The notes: generated from the sequence alone by a model not told the origin. 64,000 nt of DNA from JAFDVL01 sp031409955 (GCA_031409955.1 JANNYF010000301.1:1-64000); one strand, 5' to 3'; positions 8,816-17,999 are shown, counted from the first letter of the stretch. Program-made: numbers and translations.

Positions 8816-9439
8816 ATGCGTTGTTTTGTGTGGTTCGTTTCGGTGGTTTCGTTGACTTTCCTGCTGGCCTGTTCGGGCAGCGTCGTCCAGGAAAAAAAAG
8901 GTGCGGCAAACGCACGAGCTAACAATGAGTCCAATAAGCAGGAGGCTGCGCCCAAGATCAAACAGCTCAGCGATTTTGAGTTAAGGATGATCGAAGGCGA
9001 TGGCGACTTAAAACCCCTCAAGCTGTCGCAAACCATCGGGCAGGGGAAAGTCGTCGTCATTGATTTTTGGGCGACCTGGTGCGGGCCATGTCGAAGGTCT
9101 ATTCCTGATCTCGTCGCCTTGCACGATGAATACAACAGCAAAGGCGTAGAAATCTACGGCTTGTCGGTTGAAGACCCCAATGAAGCCAATCGGATGGATC
9201 CCAGCAAAAAGAATCAAGAGGCAGTCACCAACATGTCGAAAGACCTCAAGATGAATTATCGAGTTGGCTTCGCTACACAATCCATGTTCCAGGCGTTCGA
9301 TCAACGCGGAATGGGTTCCATCCCGCAAACATTTATCTTTGGCAAAGACGGAAACTTGGTGAAGCATTTAGTCGGCTTTGACCCCAACCAAGCTCCCAAA
9401 ATGATTCGGGAAAGTGTAGACAAGGCGTTGCGTTCGTAA
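8816..9439 (+). CDS. TlpA-like thioredoxin-fold lipoprotein
   Basis: Predicted envelope thiol-disulfide protein (207 aa). The N-terminus is a lipoprotein signal with lipobox LLAC and Cys19 as the lipidation site. A TlpA/ResA-type domain follows, with the WCGPC active site (Cys89 and Cys92) and the cis-proline loop GSIPQTFIF. Such proteins reduce disulfides, for example during cytochrome c or copper-site maturation. The start at 8816 was chosen because it gives a clean signal peptide; in-frame extension to 8762 does not. There is no ccm gene nearby to pin down the partner. Confidence 0.88.
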   Translation: MRCFVWFVSVVSLTFLLACSGSVVQEKKGAANARANNESNKQEAAPKIKQLSDFELRMIEGDGDLKPLKLSQTIGQGKVVVIDFWATWCGPCRRSIPDLVALHDEYNSKGVEIYGLSVEDPNEANRMDPSKKNQEAVTNMSKDLKMNYRVGFATQSMFQAFDQRGMGSIPQTFIFGKDGNLVKHLVGFDPNQAPKMIRESVDKALRS

Positions 9440-9450
9440 CCTTCTACCCC

Positions 9451-9493
9451 CGTCAGCCGTTCCCCGCTGTGATGGCCGAATCAGCGGCTGACG
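9451..9493. repeat. Short CGTCAGCCG inverted repeat
   Basis: CGTCAGCCG at 9451-9459 and CGGCTGACG at 9485-9493 form a 9-bp stem with a 25-base loop just after the thioredoxin gene. No U-run follows on either strand; it could act as a transcript 3' end or be another dispersed element. Confidence 0.6.
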
Positions 9494-9510
9494 CCTAACC
9501 GCTAACCACT

Positions 9511-10695
9511 ATGATGATTTGTGAAAAATGCGAAAAGGAATTGTCCGCTGGCGTCGGCGCGTGCGAAGCGTGTGGACATAACCCCGTGCTGCAACGGATG
9601 GATGTCTATCGGGAACGACGCAACCAACAATTGACGTCCTTCAAACAGACCGATGGCGATGCGGTGGAGAAGGCACGCACAGCTTCGCGCGCACCTCGAT
9701 CCAGCGCCAAAGATGCGACCTTGATTCGTTTCCCGAAACGGCCTGCCACGCCGCCGCAAGCTGCGCCACGACAAGCTGCGCCACTGCCGGTGCTGGTCGA
9801 AACAGCTCCGGCCTGGAAACAACGCCTGGATTCACGGTTGCAGGAAATCCGGGAACAAAAGGCGCTGGCCGTCGCGCCACCCGCCGCGCGGCACCGCGCG
9901 GAAGTAAAAGACGACCGCAATCCAATCATCGCCAATGCGCTCAACCGTATCCAGCGGGCGAACTACCTGCAACCGATTACGCCGCTGCCACATTCGCGGT
10001 CTTCCTCGGCGGCTGAATTGGCTCCCACACAGTTCGCCGAAGCAGTTCCGCAAATGGCTTTTGAAGCCCAGGTCACGCCCACGATTTCGCACCTCACGAT
10101 GGTGCCACAAGGCTTGGCAGAACCGCTGTCCGAAGCCACGCAGCCAACGTTTGCGGGTGACGAAGAGTTGCTGTCGGAAATCCATTTTGAGACCCTCGCG
10201 CCGCTTATTGGAGAAGACAAACCGGAGCCTGCGATCAACCTTCACACGGCACTGGAACCCGCGTCTTTGCCCAAGCGGGCAGCAGCGGCAGTGATTGATG
10301 CCGAGATTATCGCCTCATCGCTGTTGCCACTCTTCGGCGCGTATTTCTTCTTGAGCAGTTGGTTTAATGCGCCGACGATCTTCGTACCCATTCTGGTAGG
10401 CGTCTTACTCATCACGGCCTATTTCTTTGTGACTTACGCGTTGGCGGGTCGCACGATGGGAATGGCGTGGTGTAATTTGCATCTGGCCAGTCTGTCGTCA
10501 AACGCCGAAGCGCTGGCGAACGCGGCTCCGTCTACGATTACGTTCACGATCCGACAAGCCGTTCTGCGCGCACTCGGCGGCACGATTTCGCTGGTGCTGT
10601 TCCCGCTCAACATCCTCTGCATTGCCCGCAGCGATGAACGGCTGAGCCTGTCCGATTACCTGTCAGAAACGCAGGTCGTGAAAATCCGAAAATAA
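9511..10695 (+). CDS. Zinc-ribbon and RDD-domain membrane protein
   Basis: A 394-residue protein in three parts. Residues 1-25 form a zinc ribbon (CEKC and CEAC pairs). Residues 30-240 are low-complexity, proline/alanine-rich and probably disordered. From about 250 on there is an RDD domain with the typical KRAAAAVIDAEI start, three hydrophobic segments, GRTMGMAWCNLHL and a late RQAVLRALGG. RDD proteins are small integral membrane proteins, some implicated in ion transport or transporter assembly; the role here is unknown. It starts with two consecutive ATG codons (9511, 9514). Confidence 0.82.
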   Translation: MMICEKCEKELSAGVGACEACGHNPVLQRMDVYRERRNQQLTSFKQTDGDAVEKARTASRAPRSSAKDATLIRFPKRPATPPQAAPRQAAPLPVLVETAPAWKQRLDSRLQEIREQKALAVAPPAARHRAEVKDDRNPIIANALNRIQRANYLQPITPLPHSRSSSAAELAPTQFAEAVPQMAFEAQVTPTISHLTMVPQGLAEPLSEATQPTFAGDEELLSEIHFETLAPLIGEDKPEPAINLHTALEPASLPKRAAAAVIDAEIIASSLLPLFGAYFFLSSWFNAPTIFVPILVGVLLITAYFFVTYALAGRTMGMAWCNLHLASLSSNAEALANAAPSTITFTIRQAVLRALGGTISLVLFPLNILCIARSDERLSLSDYLSETQVVKIRK

Positions 10696-10719
10696 ATCAA
10701 AAGCTACGCGTTAAAGCAA

Positions 10720-10826
10720 AAGGCAAAAGGCAAAAGTGGGATAACGTCCGACAAACTGAAGTTTATCGAACCTCTGCGTAAGTCCTATTTATAAAAAAGA
10801 AAGTGCCGACCTTTTGCCTTTTGATT
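10720..10826. repeat. Inverted repeat of AAAGGC words with a CGACAAACT core
   Basis: AAGGCAAAAGGCAAAAG (10720-10736) is opposed by CCTTTTGCCTTTTG just before the next start codon. The interior holds CGTCCGACAAACTGAAGTTT and CCTCTGCGTAAGTCC (10772-10786). The same two modules recur, rearranged, at 49982-50105. Confidence 0.72.
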
Positions 10827-10828
10827 TT

Positions 10829-12559
10829 ATGGAAGCCTTTACCCTCCACACGCTCGTCTCCGAACTAACAGCCCTCCTCGTGGGGCATCGCCTCGGCAAA
10901 ATCGTGCAATTCGGCGTCACCGATTTGGCGTTCGATGTGCGCCTGCGCGAGGGGCGCTGGTTGCTGGTTTCCACCGACCCAAAACGATTGGCGTTGTACC
11001 TGACGACCAAATCCATCCGGCAATTTGAAAGCGAAGCGCGCACCGATACGCCGTTCGTGGCGCTCTGCAAAAAATATCTGAGCGGCGCGCGGATCGTCGC
11101 CATTGAGAGTTTAGGCTACGACCGCGTGGTGCGCGTTTCGTTCAGCGCGGAAACGGAATCCGGGCAGGAAATCCCGCGCGATCTTGTGATTCAATTGATC
11201 GGACGCAGCGCCAATGTGCTGGTGTTGGAAGACAACCGCATTCTCGCCAGCTTGCGCGAGCGACAGTCCGATGACGCCAACGAACGCTATCAAGACCCAC
11301 CGCCTCCCGCCGACAAAATTGACCCGTTTTATTGCTCAGCGGAAAAGCTGAACGAATTGATTGCAACCAGTGAAAACGATCCGGCGATTGCCGCGCGCGT
11401 CCATTTGATCGGCTTCGGGCCGCAGTTTGCAGCGGAGTTCGCCGCACGCGCCACACAGCTCGCACCCGAAGCCGCGCTGCAAAAATTGCTCGACGAAATT
11501 TTTGCCCAAGCGCCAACGCCCATCGTCTATTCGTCTGCGCCGCTCGAAGAATTAAGGGGCAGCGAAACATTCACGCTCACGTTTGCGCCGCTTGCGATGG
11601 CGCATTTGCACCACCTGCACGCCACGCCATTTGCTTCGGTCAATCAAGCAGCAGATGCGTGCTTCACGTTGTTGGACGAGCGCCGGAATTTTTTGACGCA
11701 GCGCCAACAAGCTGAAGCGCAGCTCAACACGCGCTTGAAAAAGCTGCACTCGTTGCAGAAAAATCTGATGCGCGAACAAGCTGGATTCGTGAAAGCGGAA
11801 ACGCACCAACGCTACGGCGAATTGCTGCTGGCGAATTTGCATCAAGCGGAAAAGATTGAGCAGGACTTTCGCGTCGTGGATTTTTACGACCCGGAGCAAC
11901 AAACAATGGCGATTCCCGCCGCGAACAAAGCCACGGCACAAGAAGCCGCCGAGCATTATTTCAAGCTCGCCCGCAAAGCTCGACACGGCCTGCAAACCAT
12001 CAACGCCCGCTTACCGCAAATTGCCACACAGATTTCAGCCTTGACCTTGCAGCTCGAACAACTGCGCGCGATCCAACAAAGCTCACAACTTGTAATTGCA
12101 CTCAATGAAATCGGCCTTCCGCCGCCGCGTGCTGAAAAAAAATCTACAGGTTCCGCGCTACCCAAAAAGCAGGAAAAGATCAGCGGCGTGCGGCGCTATC
12201 GGTCGAGCGACGGCTACGAAATTCTGGTCGGGCGCACCAGCCGCGACAATGATCAACTGACCATGCGGGTCGCCAAATCATTCGACGTCTGGTTTCACGC
12301 TGCCGATTATCCTGGCTCGCATGTTGTGTTGCGCAATCCGAAACGAACGCCTGTCCCCAATCGCGCCATTCTCGAAGCCGCTCAGCTTGCCGCAAAATTC
12401 AGCCAAGCCAATAACAACAGTGGTGCGAAGGTCGCCGTGAATTATTGTGAGAAAAAATTTGTGACGAAGCCAAAAGGATTTGGGCCGGGGCAAGTGCGGC
12501 TGTCGTCATTCAAAACGGTGCTGACCGAACCAGCCGAGGCGGGCGAGAGAATCCTCTGA
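10829..12559 (+). CDS. rqcH: NFACT/RqcH family ribosome quality-control protein
   Basis: Homologue of Rqc2/RqcH, which binds obstructed large ribosomal subunits and promotes C-terminal alanine tailing of stalled chains. The 576-residue product has the NFACT-N domain with the conserved Asp98-Arg99 pair (GYDRVVRVSF), long helical coiled-coil arms around 280-430 (TRLKKLHSLQKNLMREQ), and the C-terminal NFACT-R (DUF814) domain with DVWFHAADYPGSHVVLRNP. Older annotations call this family fibronectin-binding A. The ATG at 10829 is preferred over the TTG at 10814, which lies in the repeat arm. Length is normal for the family. Confidence 0.92.
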   Translation: MEAFTLHTLVSELTALLVGHRLGKIVQFGVTDLAFDVRLREGRWLLVSTDPKRLALYLTTKSIRQFESEARTDTPFVALCKKYLSGARIVAIESLGYDRVVRVSFSAETESGQEIPRDLVIQLIGRSANVLVLEDNRILASLRERQSDDANERYQDPPPPADKIDPFYCSAEKLNELIATSENDPAIAARVHLIGFGPQFAAEFAARATQLAPEAALQKLLDEIFAQAPTPIVYSSAPLEELRGSETFTLTFAPLAMAHLHHLHATPFASVNQAADACFTLLDERRNFLTQRQQAEAQLNTRLKKLHSLQKNLMREQAGFVKAETHQRYGELLLANLHQAEKIEQDFRVVDFYDPEQQTMAIPAANKATAQEAAEHYFKLARKARHGLQTINARLPQIATQISALTLQLEQLRAIQQSSQLVIALNEIGLPPPRAEKKSTGSALPKKQEKISGVRRYRSSDGYEILVGRTSRDNDQLTMRVAKSFDVWFHAADYPGSHVVLRNPKRTPVPNRAILEAAQLAAKFSQANNNSGAKVAVNYCEKKFVTKPKGFGPGQVRLSSFKTVLTEPAEAGERIL

Positions 12560-12620
12560 GGAAGTTTGGAGAAGTCCAGGAAAGTCTGGGAAAGGCGAAC
12601 TACCGACTACCAACTACTCC

Positions 12621-13016
12621 TCAAAACGGTATATCGAAATCTGAAATCTCTTCTTCCGGCGGCAACTCCCGAAACTTCCCCGCTTCCAAATCACCCAGCA
12701 TCGAATCCACCACGCTGTTCAGGTTGAAGGCCGTCGCGTGCGCTTGCAGATACAATTCCAACAACCATTTGAAATTCGAGCATTCATATTCACCCGCCTC
12801 ATAATCATCTATCGTGCGCCCTTCACTATTGACCAGGGACGCCGTGATGCTGCGCGAGACATATTCGTTCTCGCCAAAAAGTTTGAGATGAATACTGCCT
12901 TCGCCCAGCCCGATCTTGAATTCCCGCTTGTGGGCGGTTGCCTGCCAGGGAATCGGGCGAGCTTGCGCCGTCTTGTGTAATTGTTCCAGCAAGTACATAA
13001 ATTGTTCAGTAGCCAT
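12621..13016 (-). CDS. Hypothetical protein, 131 aa
   Basis: Small acidic soluble protein that I cannot assign. It begins MATEQFMYLLEQLHKTAQ and ends in PPEEEISDFDIPF. The start at 13016 follows a good AAGGAGAT site; the longer in-frame ORF reaching 13169 would translate the dispersed repeat at 13097-13176 and is rejected. It is convergent with rqcH and downstream of the nitrilase gene on the same strand. Confidence 0.68.
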   Translation of the reverse strand: MATEQFMYLLEQLHKTAQARPIPWQATAHKREFKIGLGEGSIHLKLFGENEYVSRSITASLVNSEGRTIDDYEAGEYECSNFKWLLELYLQAHATAFNLNSVVDSMLGDLEAGKFRELPPEEEISDFDIPF

Positions 13017-13096
13017 TTCGGAATCTCCTTCAGAGTAGAAATTTAATAAGTCCGCCAAAGTAATAAACCATGGATACACGCGTGTGGGAGTTTTTT

Positions 13097-13176
13097 TAGA
13101 CAGGATGAACAAGATTTGTCCAGGATTTACAAACAGCTTCCTGTTCATCCTGCTAGGAATCTTGTCCATCCTGTCC
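13097..13176. repeat. ACAGGATT-word inverted repeat
   Basis: TAGACAGGATGAACAAGATT at 13097 onward is opposed by ATCTTGTCCATCCTGTC ending at about 13175. It lies between the nitrilase gene and the 131-aa gene on the minus strand. Confidence 0.85.
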
Positions 13177-13199
13177 GTATTTTCCGCTGTTTTATTCTT

Positions 13200-14162
13200 T
13201 CAATCTTGAATCAAGATCGTGCTTTGCCTGCGCCGATCTATGGTGAGCTGCGTCACATCCGGGCGCGCATAATGCCCTGCCGGATCGAAATTCTGCCGCT
13301 CTTCACGAACGCGTTTGTGATCCAACGTAGCAATCAGCAATGTTTCCTCATTCGCAATCGGCTCAATGACCCATTCGCCATCCGGCCCCGCCAAACACGA
13401 GCCACCATTGGCCATAACTTCCGGGCAGTTGGCAATCAGCATTTCGCGTTGTGGTGTTTCCAGTGGAATATCTCGCGTGTGCATCAACCCTGAAATTGAT
13501 AATACAAACGAACGCGCCTCTTTGGCAATGAAGCGCGTGATGTCCTGCGTATTTCGCACGCTGCCCGGCCAAATCGCTATGTGCAAATCTTCGCCTTGCC
13601 CATAGAGCGCCGCCCGCGCAAGTGGCATCCAGTTCTCCCAGCAATTCAATCCGCCCACACGAAACGCACCGAGCGAATGCACGCGCAAGCCGTGTCCATC
13701 ACCAGGCGACCACGCCAAGCGTTCTTCATACGTCGGCATCAATTTGCGATGTACCGAAGCGATTTCCCCCGACGGAGCGACATACACCAGCGAAGCATAC
13801 AAACTATGCCCGCCGCGATCCAACGGTCGTTCGATACAACCGAGCACGACGGCAATGTTGCGCCGCGTCGCCAATGCACACACCGCGTCCAAATGCCCGC
13901 TTTCGATTTGCACCGCCTGTTGCTGGTAATGCGCGTGGAGTTCTTTTTGCAGCGGCGTATTGAACCGCGCCGCATCCGTATGCTCCAGCCAAAACGGATA
14001 GCCCGGCACCAACGCTTCGCCAAACACGACCAACTGACAGCCCTGCGTGGCAGCCTCTTCGATCTTGTGCAATATCTTGGCCAGCGTTGCCTCGCGCTGC
14101 AACCAGACAGGTGCGATTTGCGCCAAGCCAACGGTTAGTAAATCGTTTGTAGTGTTTTGCAT
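13200..14162 (-). CDS. Nitrilase (carbon-nitrogen hydrolase)
   Basis: A 320-residue member of the nitrilase branch. These enzymes hydrolyse organic nitriles to the acid and ammonia through a Cys thioester. The triad is visible: Glu49 in VVFGEALVPGYP, Lys140 in VHRKLMPTYEER, and Cys174 in GLNCWENWMPL. CWEN followed by MPL is typical of true nitrilases rather than amidases. It overlaps or abuts the upstream amidohydrolase (stop 14171-14173); a TTG at 14174 is an alternative start, but the ATG at 14162 is standard. The pair suggests a small catabolic operon for a nitrile- or lactone-type compound. Confidence 0.9.
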   Translation of the reverse strand: MQNTTNDLLTVGLAQIAPVWLQREATLAKILHKIEEAATQGCQLVVFGEALVPGYPFWLEHTDAARFNTPLQKELHAHYQQQAVQIESGHLDAVCALATRRNIAVVLGCIERPLDRGGHSLYASLVYVAPSGEIASVHRKLMPTYEERLAWSPGDGHGLRVHSLGAFRVGGLNCWENWMPLARAALYGQGEDLHIAIWPGSVRNTQDITRFIAKEARSFVLSISGLMHTRDIPLETPQREMLIANCPEVMANGGSCLAGPDGEWVIEPIANEETLLIATLDHKRVREERQNFDPAGHYARPDVTQLTIDRRRQSTILIQD

Positions 14163-14170
14163 CTTGCCGT

Positions 14171-15124
14171 TCAAAATTTGTAGAGCCGCGCCGGATTACC
14201 CACCAGTATCTTCTTGCGGATCGTTGGATCAGGTGCCCAGAGCGGGAGTTGATTCAACAAATGACCGTCATCAATTTTTATCAACGGCGTCACCTCGGTC
14301 GGCTTCCGCCCTGGTATCGCGTTCGGATGCGGCCAATCTGTGCCCCAAATGACCTGGTCGGGATTCGCGGCAATCAGGGCTTTGGCGAGCGGCGCAACGT
14401 CGGCATAGTCCGGTGCGAGTTTAGAAGCGCGATAGGCCCCTGAGATTTTGACATAGGCCTTACCTAACTGGACTAGACTTACCAGTTCGGCAAAGCCTAG
14501 CTGTTGCGGGCCGAGTTCAGCCGCTGCTCCCCCGAAATGGTCAAACACAATCGGCACGGGCGAGCCAGCAACAACATCCTTGATAGCGGCGATCATCGCC
14601 AAGTTCGTATTTATCTGGACGTGCCAGTTGCGCCTCTTCACACGCTCGGTGGCGACCTGGAAACGCTGGCGGACGACAACCGGATCGTTGACACCGCTGA
14701 GATTGAGCCGAATACCGCAGACACCCGCCTGCCCCATTTTGTCGAGGTCGGCTTCTGGTGTCTTGTCGTTAATGACGGCGACACCGCGCGCATCTGCCCC
14801 CCGCGCTTTCATGCCATAAAGCGTGGCCGAATTATCGGTGCCATAGACGCTTGGTGTGACGATCACCACGCGTTGCAGATGAAGCGCACGGTGTAACTGC
14901 GCCAACGTTTCTGGCAGAGCTATTTCCGGGGTATAAGCGCGCCCAGCAAAGAATGGAAATTTTTCGGGGTCGCCGTGAATGTGCGTATGACAATCGCACG
15001 CGCCAGTTGGCACGTTGAAGTTCACCGGTGTGACCGATTGAGAAATTTTGGCAAAGCGCATTTGAGCGCGTTGTATCGCTCCAGCGGTAATCGCTCCGAT
15101 TAGAATTTCGCGTCGTGTCAGCAT
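14171..15124 (-). CDS. Amidohydrolase family 2, Tat-exported (LigI-like)
   Basis: A 317-residue TIM-barrel metal-dependent hydrolase of the 2-pyrone-4,6-dicarboxylate lactonase (LigI)/galactarolactone isomerase type. Metal or substrate motifs include DCHTHIHGDPEKFPF near residue 45, IVFDHFGG, and the late WGTDWPHP. The N-terminus MLTRREILIGAITAGA has a twin-arginine pair followed by a hydrophobic stretch, suggesting Tat export. The substrate is probably a cyclic ester or carboxylated compound; the exact reaction cannot be deduced. It is translationally linked to the nitrilase gene. Confidence 0.88.
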   Translation of the reverse strand: MLTRREILIGAITAGAIQRAQMRFAKISQSVTPVNFNVPTGACDCHTHIHGDPEKFPFFAGRAYTPEIALPETLAQLHRALHLQRVVIVTPSVYGTDNSATLYGMKARGADARGVAVINDKTPEADLDKMGQAGVCGIRLNLSGVNDPVVVRQRFQVATERVKRRNWHVQINTNLAMIAAIKDVVAGSPVPIVFDHFGGAAAELGPQQLGFAELVSLVQLGKAYVKISGAYRASKLAPDYADVAPLAKALIAANPDQVIWGTDWPHPNAIPGRKPTEVTPLIKIDDGHLLNQLPLWAPDPTIRKKILVGNPARLYKF

Positions 15125-15148
15125 GGATTATCTCCCTGAACGGAAACC

Positions 15149-15766
15149 TCATTCATTGCTGTTCTCACTGTTCACTGCAACAGCCGTCAGAATCCCCAGA
15201 ATTTTATCGAGGCTGTGTACCGAATATTCAATCGTGTCCACATACGCCAGCCCCGCTTCCAGCTTGAGAAAGCGCCAGAGGCTGCCCGTCGTGACGACGC
15301 CGTAGATCGTTTCAATGGAATTGCCTTTCGCTTCATTGAATCGTTTCGCGGCGATCATCTCGGCAATACACTGGGCGATGCCGCCGACGATGTTTTCGTT
15401 TTTGGCTTCGACCAACATCAGCACGGGCGCACTCAGGGCAAGCTGTTCGCCGGATTTTGAGATGATGAAATCACAGCGACCATTGAGGCCGACGGATTGA
15501 TCTACGTTGAATTCAATGCCGGAAAAGAGGCTGATGTGGCCTTTGAAATTGAACTTAAACTCCGCCAGAATCGGGGCGATGATAAGTTCCGACCGCGCCT
15601 TTTCAGTGTTGATATTCGTAGCCAAAGAAAGATAGCGCGGCAGTAATTCGGCAAGTTGTTCCGGCGTCTGCACCGAGGGAGGATTCGGGAACAGAGGAAC
15701 ATCTTCAATCAACTTCAGGTCAAACTTATTTTTTAGACTCTCAATAGAAAAATCGCTGTAACTCAT
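15149..15766 (-). CDS. Stand-alone PD-(D/E)XK nuclease-fold protein
   Basis: A 205-residue protein with the restriction-endonuclease fold signature: Asp99 in NGRCDFIISKSG, then Glu120 and Lys122 in VLMLVEAKNE, preceded by a helix with Glu60. The layout resembles the small nuclease-like proteins related to the N-terminus of type I restriction R subunits, but no helicase, methylase or specificity subunit is nearby. It may be a solitary nuclease or a non-nuclease relative. It sits 14 bases after the DUF1501 gene and before the amidohydrolase, same strand. Confidence 0.75.
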   Translation of the reverse strand: MSYSDFSIESLKNKFDLKLIEDVPLFPNPPSVQTPEQLAELLPRYLSLATNINTEKARSELIIAPILAEFKFNFKGHISLFSGIEFNVDQSVGLNGRCDFIISKSGEQLALSAPVLMLVEAKNENIVGGIAQCIAEMIAAKRFNEAKGNSIETIYGVVTTGSLWRFLKLEAGLAYVDTIEYSVHSLDKILGILTAVAVNSENSNE

Positions 15767-15780
15767 CCGCTTTTCCTTTC

Positions 15781-17157
15781 TTAAAACAACTCATTGATCG
15801 CATTCACGCCATGTTCCACCACGCGAATTGGCCTGCCTTGCAAGCCCGGCAATTCGGTGTCCAAATCAATCTGCAACGCTTTGAAGATTGTCGCTACAAC
15901 TTCGCCGGGATTCGCGGGACGGTCTTTCGGGTACGCGCCGATCTCATCCGATGCGCCGACGATGTTGCCGCCTTTGATGCCGCCGCCCGCCCACAACATT
16001 GACCAGCATTGCGGCCAGTGATCGCGGCCTCCGGCGGGGTTGATCTTCGGTGTGCGCCCGAATTCGCCCGTCGCAACAACCAGCGTATCTTTCAGCAAGC
16101 CGGAATTGTGCAGGTCTTCCAGCAATGACGCGTAGGCCATATCGAAGGCGGGGCCGACTTGATCCTGATAGCATTGAATCGGGCTGAAGGGCGCGGAGCC
16201 GTGGATGTCCCAGGTGATTTCATTGAAGACCGTCTCGAACATATTCACTGTCACAAATCGCACGCCGCGCTCGACCATTCGCTTGGCCAACAAACAACTC
16301 ATCCCGAACCGATTGCGTCCGTAGCGGTCTTTGGTGGCGTCGGATTCGGCTGACAGATCAAACGCTTCGCGCATCTTTGCCGACGACATCAGCGTGTAAG
16401 CTTGATTGAAATTGTCGTCCATCAACTTCGCGTCCTGGCTCGCCTCAAAGCCTTTGACCGAAGCGTCTACCATTTCGCGCAGCTTGCGGCGATTGTCGGT
16501 GCGCAGCGCGGAAATGTAATTCGGCGGCAGCAAATCCGGCACTTTGAAATCCGGGCGCGACGGGTCGGAATTCAGGACGAACGGATCAAACGCCTTGCCC
16601 AAGAATCCGGCGCTTTGCCCGTGCGGCATGTTGCCTCCGGTGTTGCCAATCGGGCGCGGCAACAAAACGTGCGCGGGCGCATCGCCTCGACCACCGCGCA
16701 GCTTGCTCAGCACACAACCGGCGTGCGGATGTTCGATGCCGTTTTGAAAGAGGCGTCCGGTTTGCATCATCTGATGCCCCGTGTCGTGGACGGCAGCGGC
16801 GGTGTGATAGACCGAACGCAGGATCGCAAATTTGTCTGCGTTCTTCGCCATGCGCGGGAAGAGTTCGCTGAGTTCAATGCCGGGAACATTGGTCTTGATG
16901 GACTTGAACGGGCCGCGAATTTCGGCGGGCGCGTTGGGCTTTGGGTCCCACGTATCCAACTGGCTCGGCGCGCCGACTAACATCAGCATAATGCAGTTTT
17001 TGTTTTCACCTTCGGGAGCGGTTGCGCCCATTGCTTTGAGATTGAAGGCGTCGGTCAAACTCAAGCCGAGCATAGACAATGCGCCTGCATGCAGAAAATC
17101 GCGGCGGTCAAAGTCATCACAAAGCTGAACTCTTTTTTCGGCATCGAAGCGGAACAT
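15781..17157 (-). CDS. DUF1501 domain protein
   Basis: A 458-residue DUF1501 protein, a family related to alkaline phosphatase/sulfatase folds and abundant in Planctomycetes and Acidobacteria. The N-terminus carries a twin-arginine-like motif (FDRRDFLHAGALSMLGLSL). Family landmarks include NCIMLMLVGAPSQLDTWDPK, VYHTAAAVHDTGHQMMQTG and VVATGEFGRTPKIN. It is usually paired with a DUF1549/DUF1553 gene, which is absent here. The start at 17157 follows an AGGAGA site; upstream in-frame sequence is not signal-like. The function is unknown, perhaps extracellular polymer degradation. Confidence 0.9.
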   Translation of the reverse strand: MFRFDAEKRVQLCDDFDRRDFLHAGALSMLGLSLTDAFNLKAMGATAPEGENKNCIMLMLVGAPSQLDTWDPKPNAPAEIRGPFKSIKTNVPGIELSELFPRMAKNADKFAILRSVYHTAAAVHDTGHQMMQTGRLFQNGIEHPHAGCVLSKLRGGRGDAPAHVLLPRPIGNTGGNMPHGQSAGFLGKAFDPFVLNSDPSRPDFKVPDLLPPNYISALRTDNRRKLREMVDASVKGFEASQDAKLMDDNFNQAYTLMSSAKMREAFDLSAESDATKDRYGRNRFGMSCLLAKRMVERGVRFVTVNMFETVFNEITWDIHGSAPFSPIQCYQDQVGPAFDMAYASLLEDLHNSGLLKDTLVVATGEFGRTPKINPAGGRDHWPQCWSMLWAGGGIKGGNIVGASDEIGAYPKDRPANPGEVVATIFKALQIDLDTELPGLQGRPIRVVEHGVNAINELF

Positions 17158-17324
17158 GGGGTTTCTCCTATTGAATTGGTTGGTGAAAGTGAATCGGAAG
17201 CCGGGATTATACGCGCAAAAACAACGCATAACCAAAAGAATTTCCTGGCTGCAATTAGAGACAAATATGATACATTCCGCAGCCGTCACGCCCCTCAGTG
17301 CAGCCCCTCCGATGGTGTTCATTC

Positions 17325-17999
17325 ATGCAGCTTCTTCACCAGGCTTTGCTCTGCGGCCTCGCGTTGTCTGTCAGTCAGATTGTTTCCGCCCAACCTAAAA
17401 AAATCAGTTGCCCTTTGCTCGAACTTTCCGCTCCCACCAGCGCCGTAACAGAAGGCGAATTGGCGCAGCTCAAAGCAACGCTCGCAGGCAAAACAGCCAA
17501 TGCCAAAGTCAGTTTTTTCTGGACGATTTCGGCGGGCGAAATTGTCAGCGGGCAAGGCACGAATGCCATCCAAATCAAGACCGACTATTTAGGCGGCGAG
17601 TACGTCACGGCAACAGTCGAAGTGAAAGGACTGCACGCAACCTGTCCCACGATCAAAGCAGAATCGTTTGCCGTCAAATCCGGCTGCCCGACCTTCATGT
17701 TGGAAACGCCGTCAGCGCCCGTCGAAGAAGGCCAGCCTGCGATTCTCACAGCGAAAGTTGCGGGCAGCGGAGCCAATCGCGTCACGTTTTATTGGATGGT
17801 TTCGGCGGGCAAGATTCGGCGCGGGCAAGCGACGGCAGCCATTGAAGTGGACACCAGCAAATTGGGCGGGGTGGGAATCCTGGCGGCAGTCGAACTCGGC
17901 GGCCTGGCTCCGGCTTGCAAAATGTCGGAAGTGGTGGCGGTGATGATTGCGAAGAAAGCCGGGAAGAAAGCGAAAGCGCGTGCGGTGGCGAGTCAGTAA
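17325..17999 (+). CDS. Secreted protein with two Ig-like repeats
   Basis: A 224-residue exported protein. The signal peptide (MQLLHQALLCGLALSVSQ, cut near VSAQ) is followed by two tandem modules of about 80 residues. Each opens with a Cys-Pro (CPLLELSAP; CPTFMLETP), contains FFWTISAGEIVSGQ or FYWMVSAGKIRRGQ, and ends near a second Cys. This looks like an internally duplicated Ig/PKD-like beta-sandwich with one possible disulfide per module. The tail is lysine-rich. It is divergent from the DUF1501 gene; 17158-17324 must hold both promoters. Confidence 0.75.
   Translation: MQLLHQALLCGLALSVSQIVSAQPKKISCPLLELSAPTSAVTEGELAQLKATLAGKTANAKVSFFWTISAGEIVSGQGTNAIQIKTDYLGGEYVTATVEVKGLHATCPTIKAESFAVKSGCPTFMLETPSAPVEEGQPAILTAKVAGSGANRVTFYWMVSAGKIRRGQATAAIEVDTSKLGGVGILAAVELGGLAPACKMSEVVAVMIAKKAGKKAKARAVASQ

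Noticed and set aside
13016..13169. N-terminal extension of the 131-aa protein
   Set aside because: The extension translates the ACAGGATT repeat, while a strong ribosome site precedes the internal ATG.
17158..17324. TATGAT at 17266-17271 as a promoter -10 box
   Set aside because: No acceptable -35 hexamer at the right distance; too weak to annotate.
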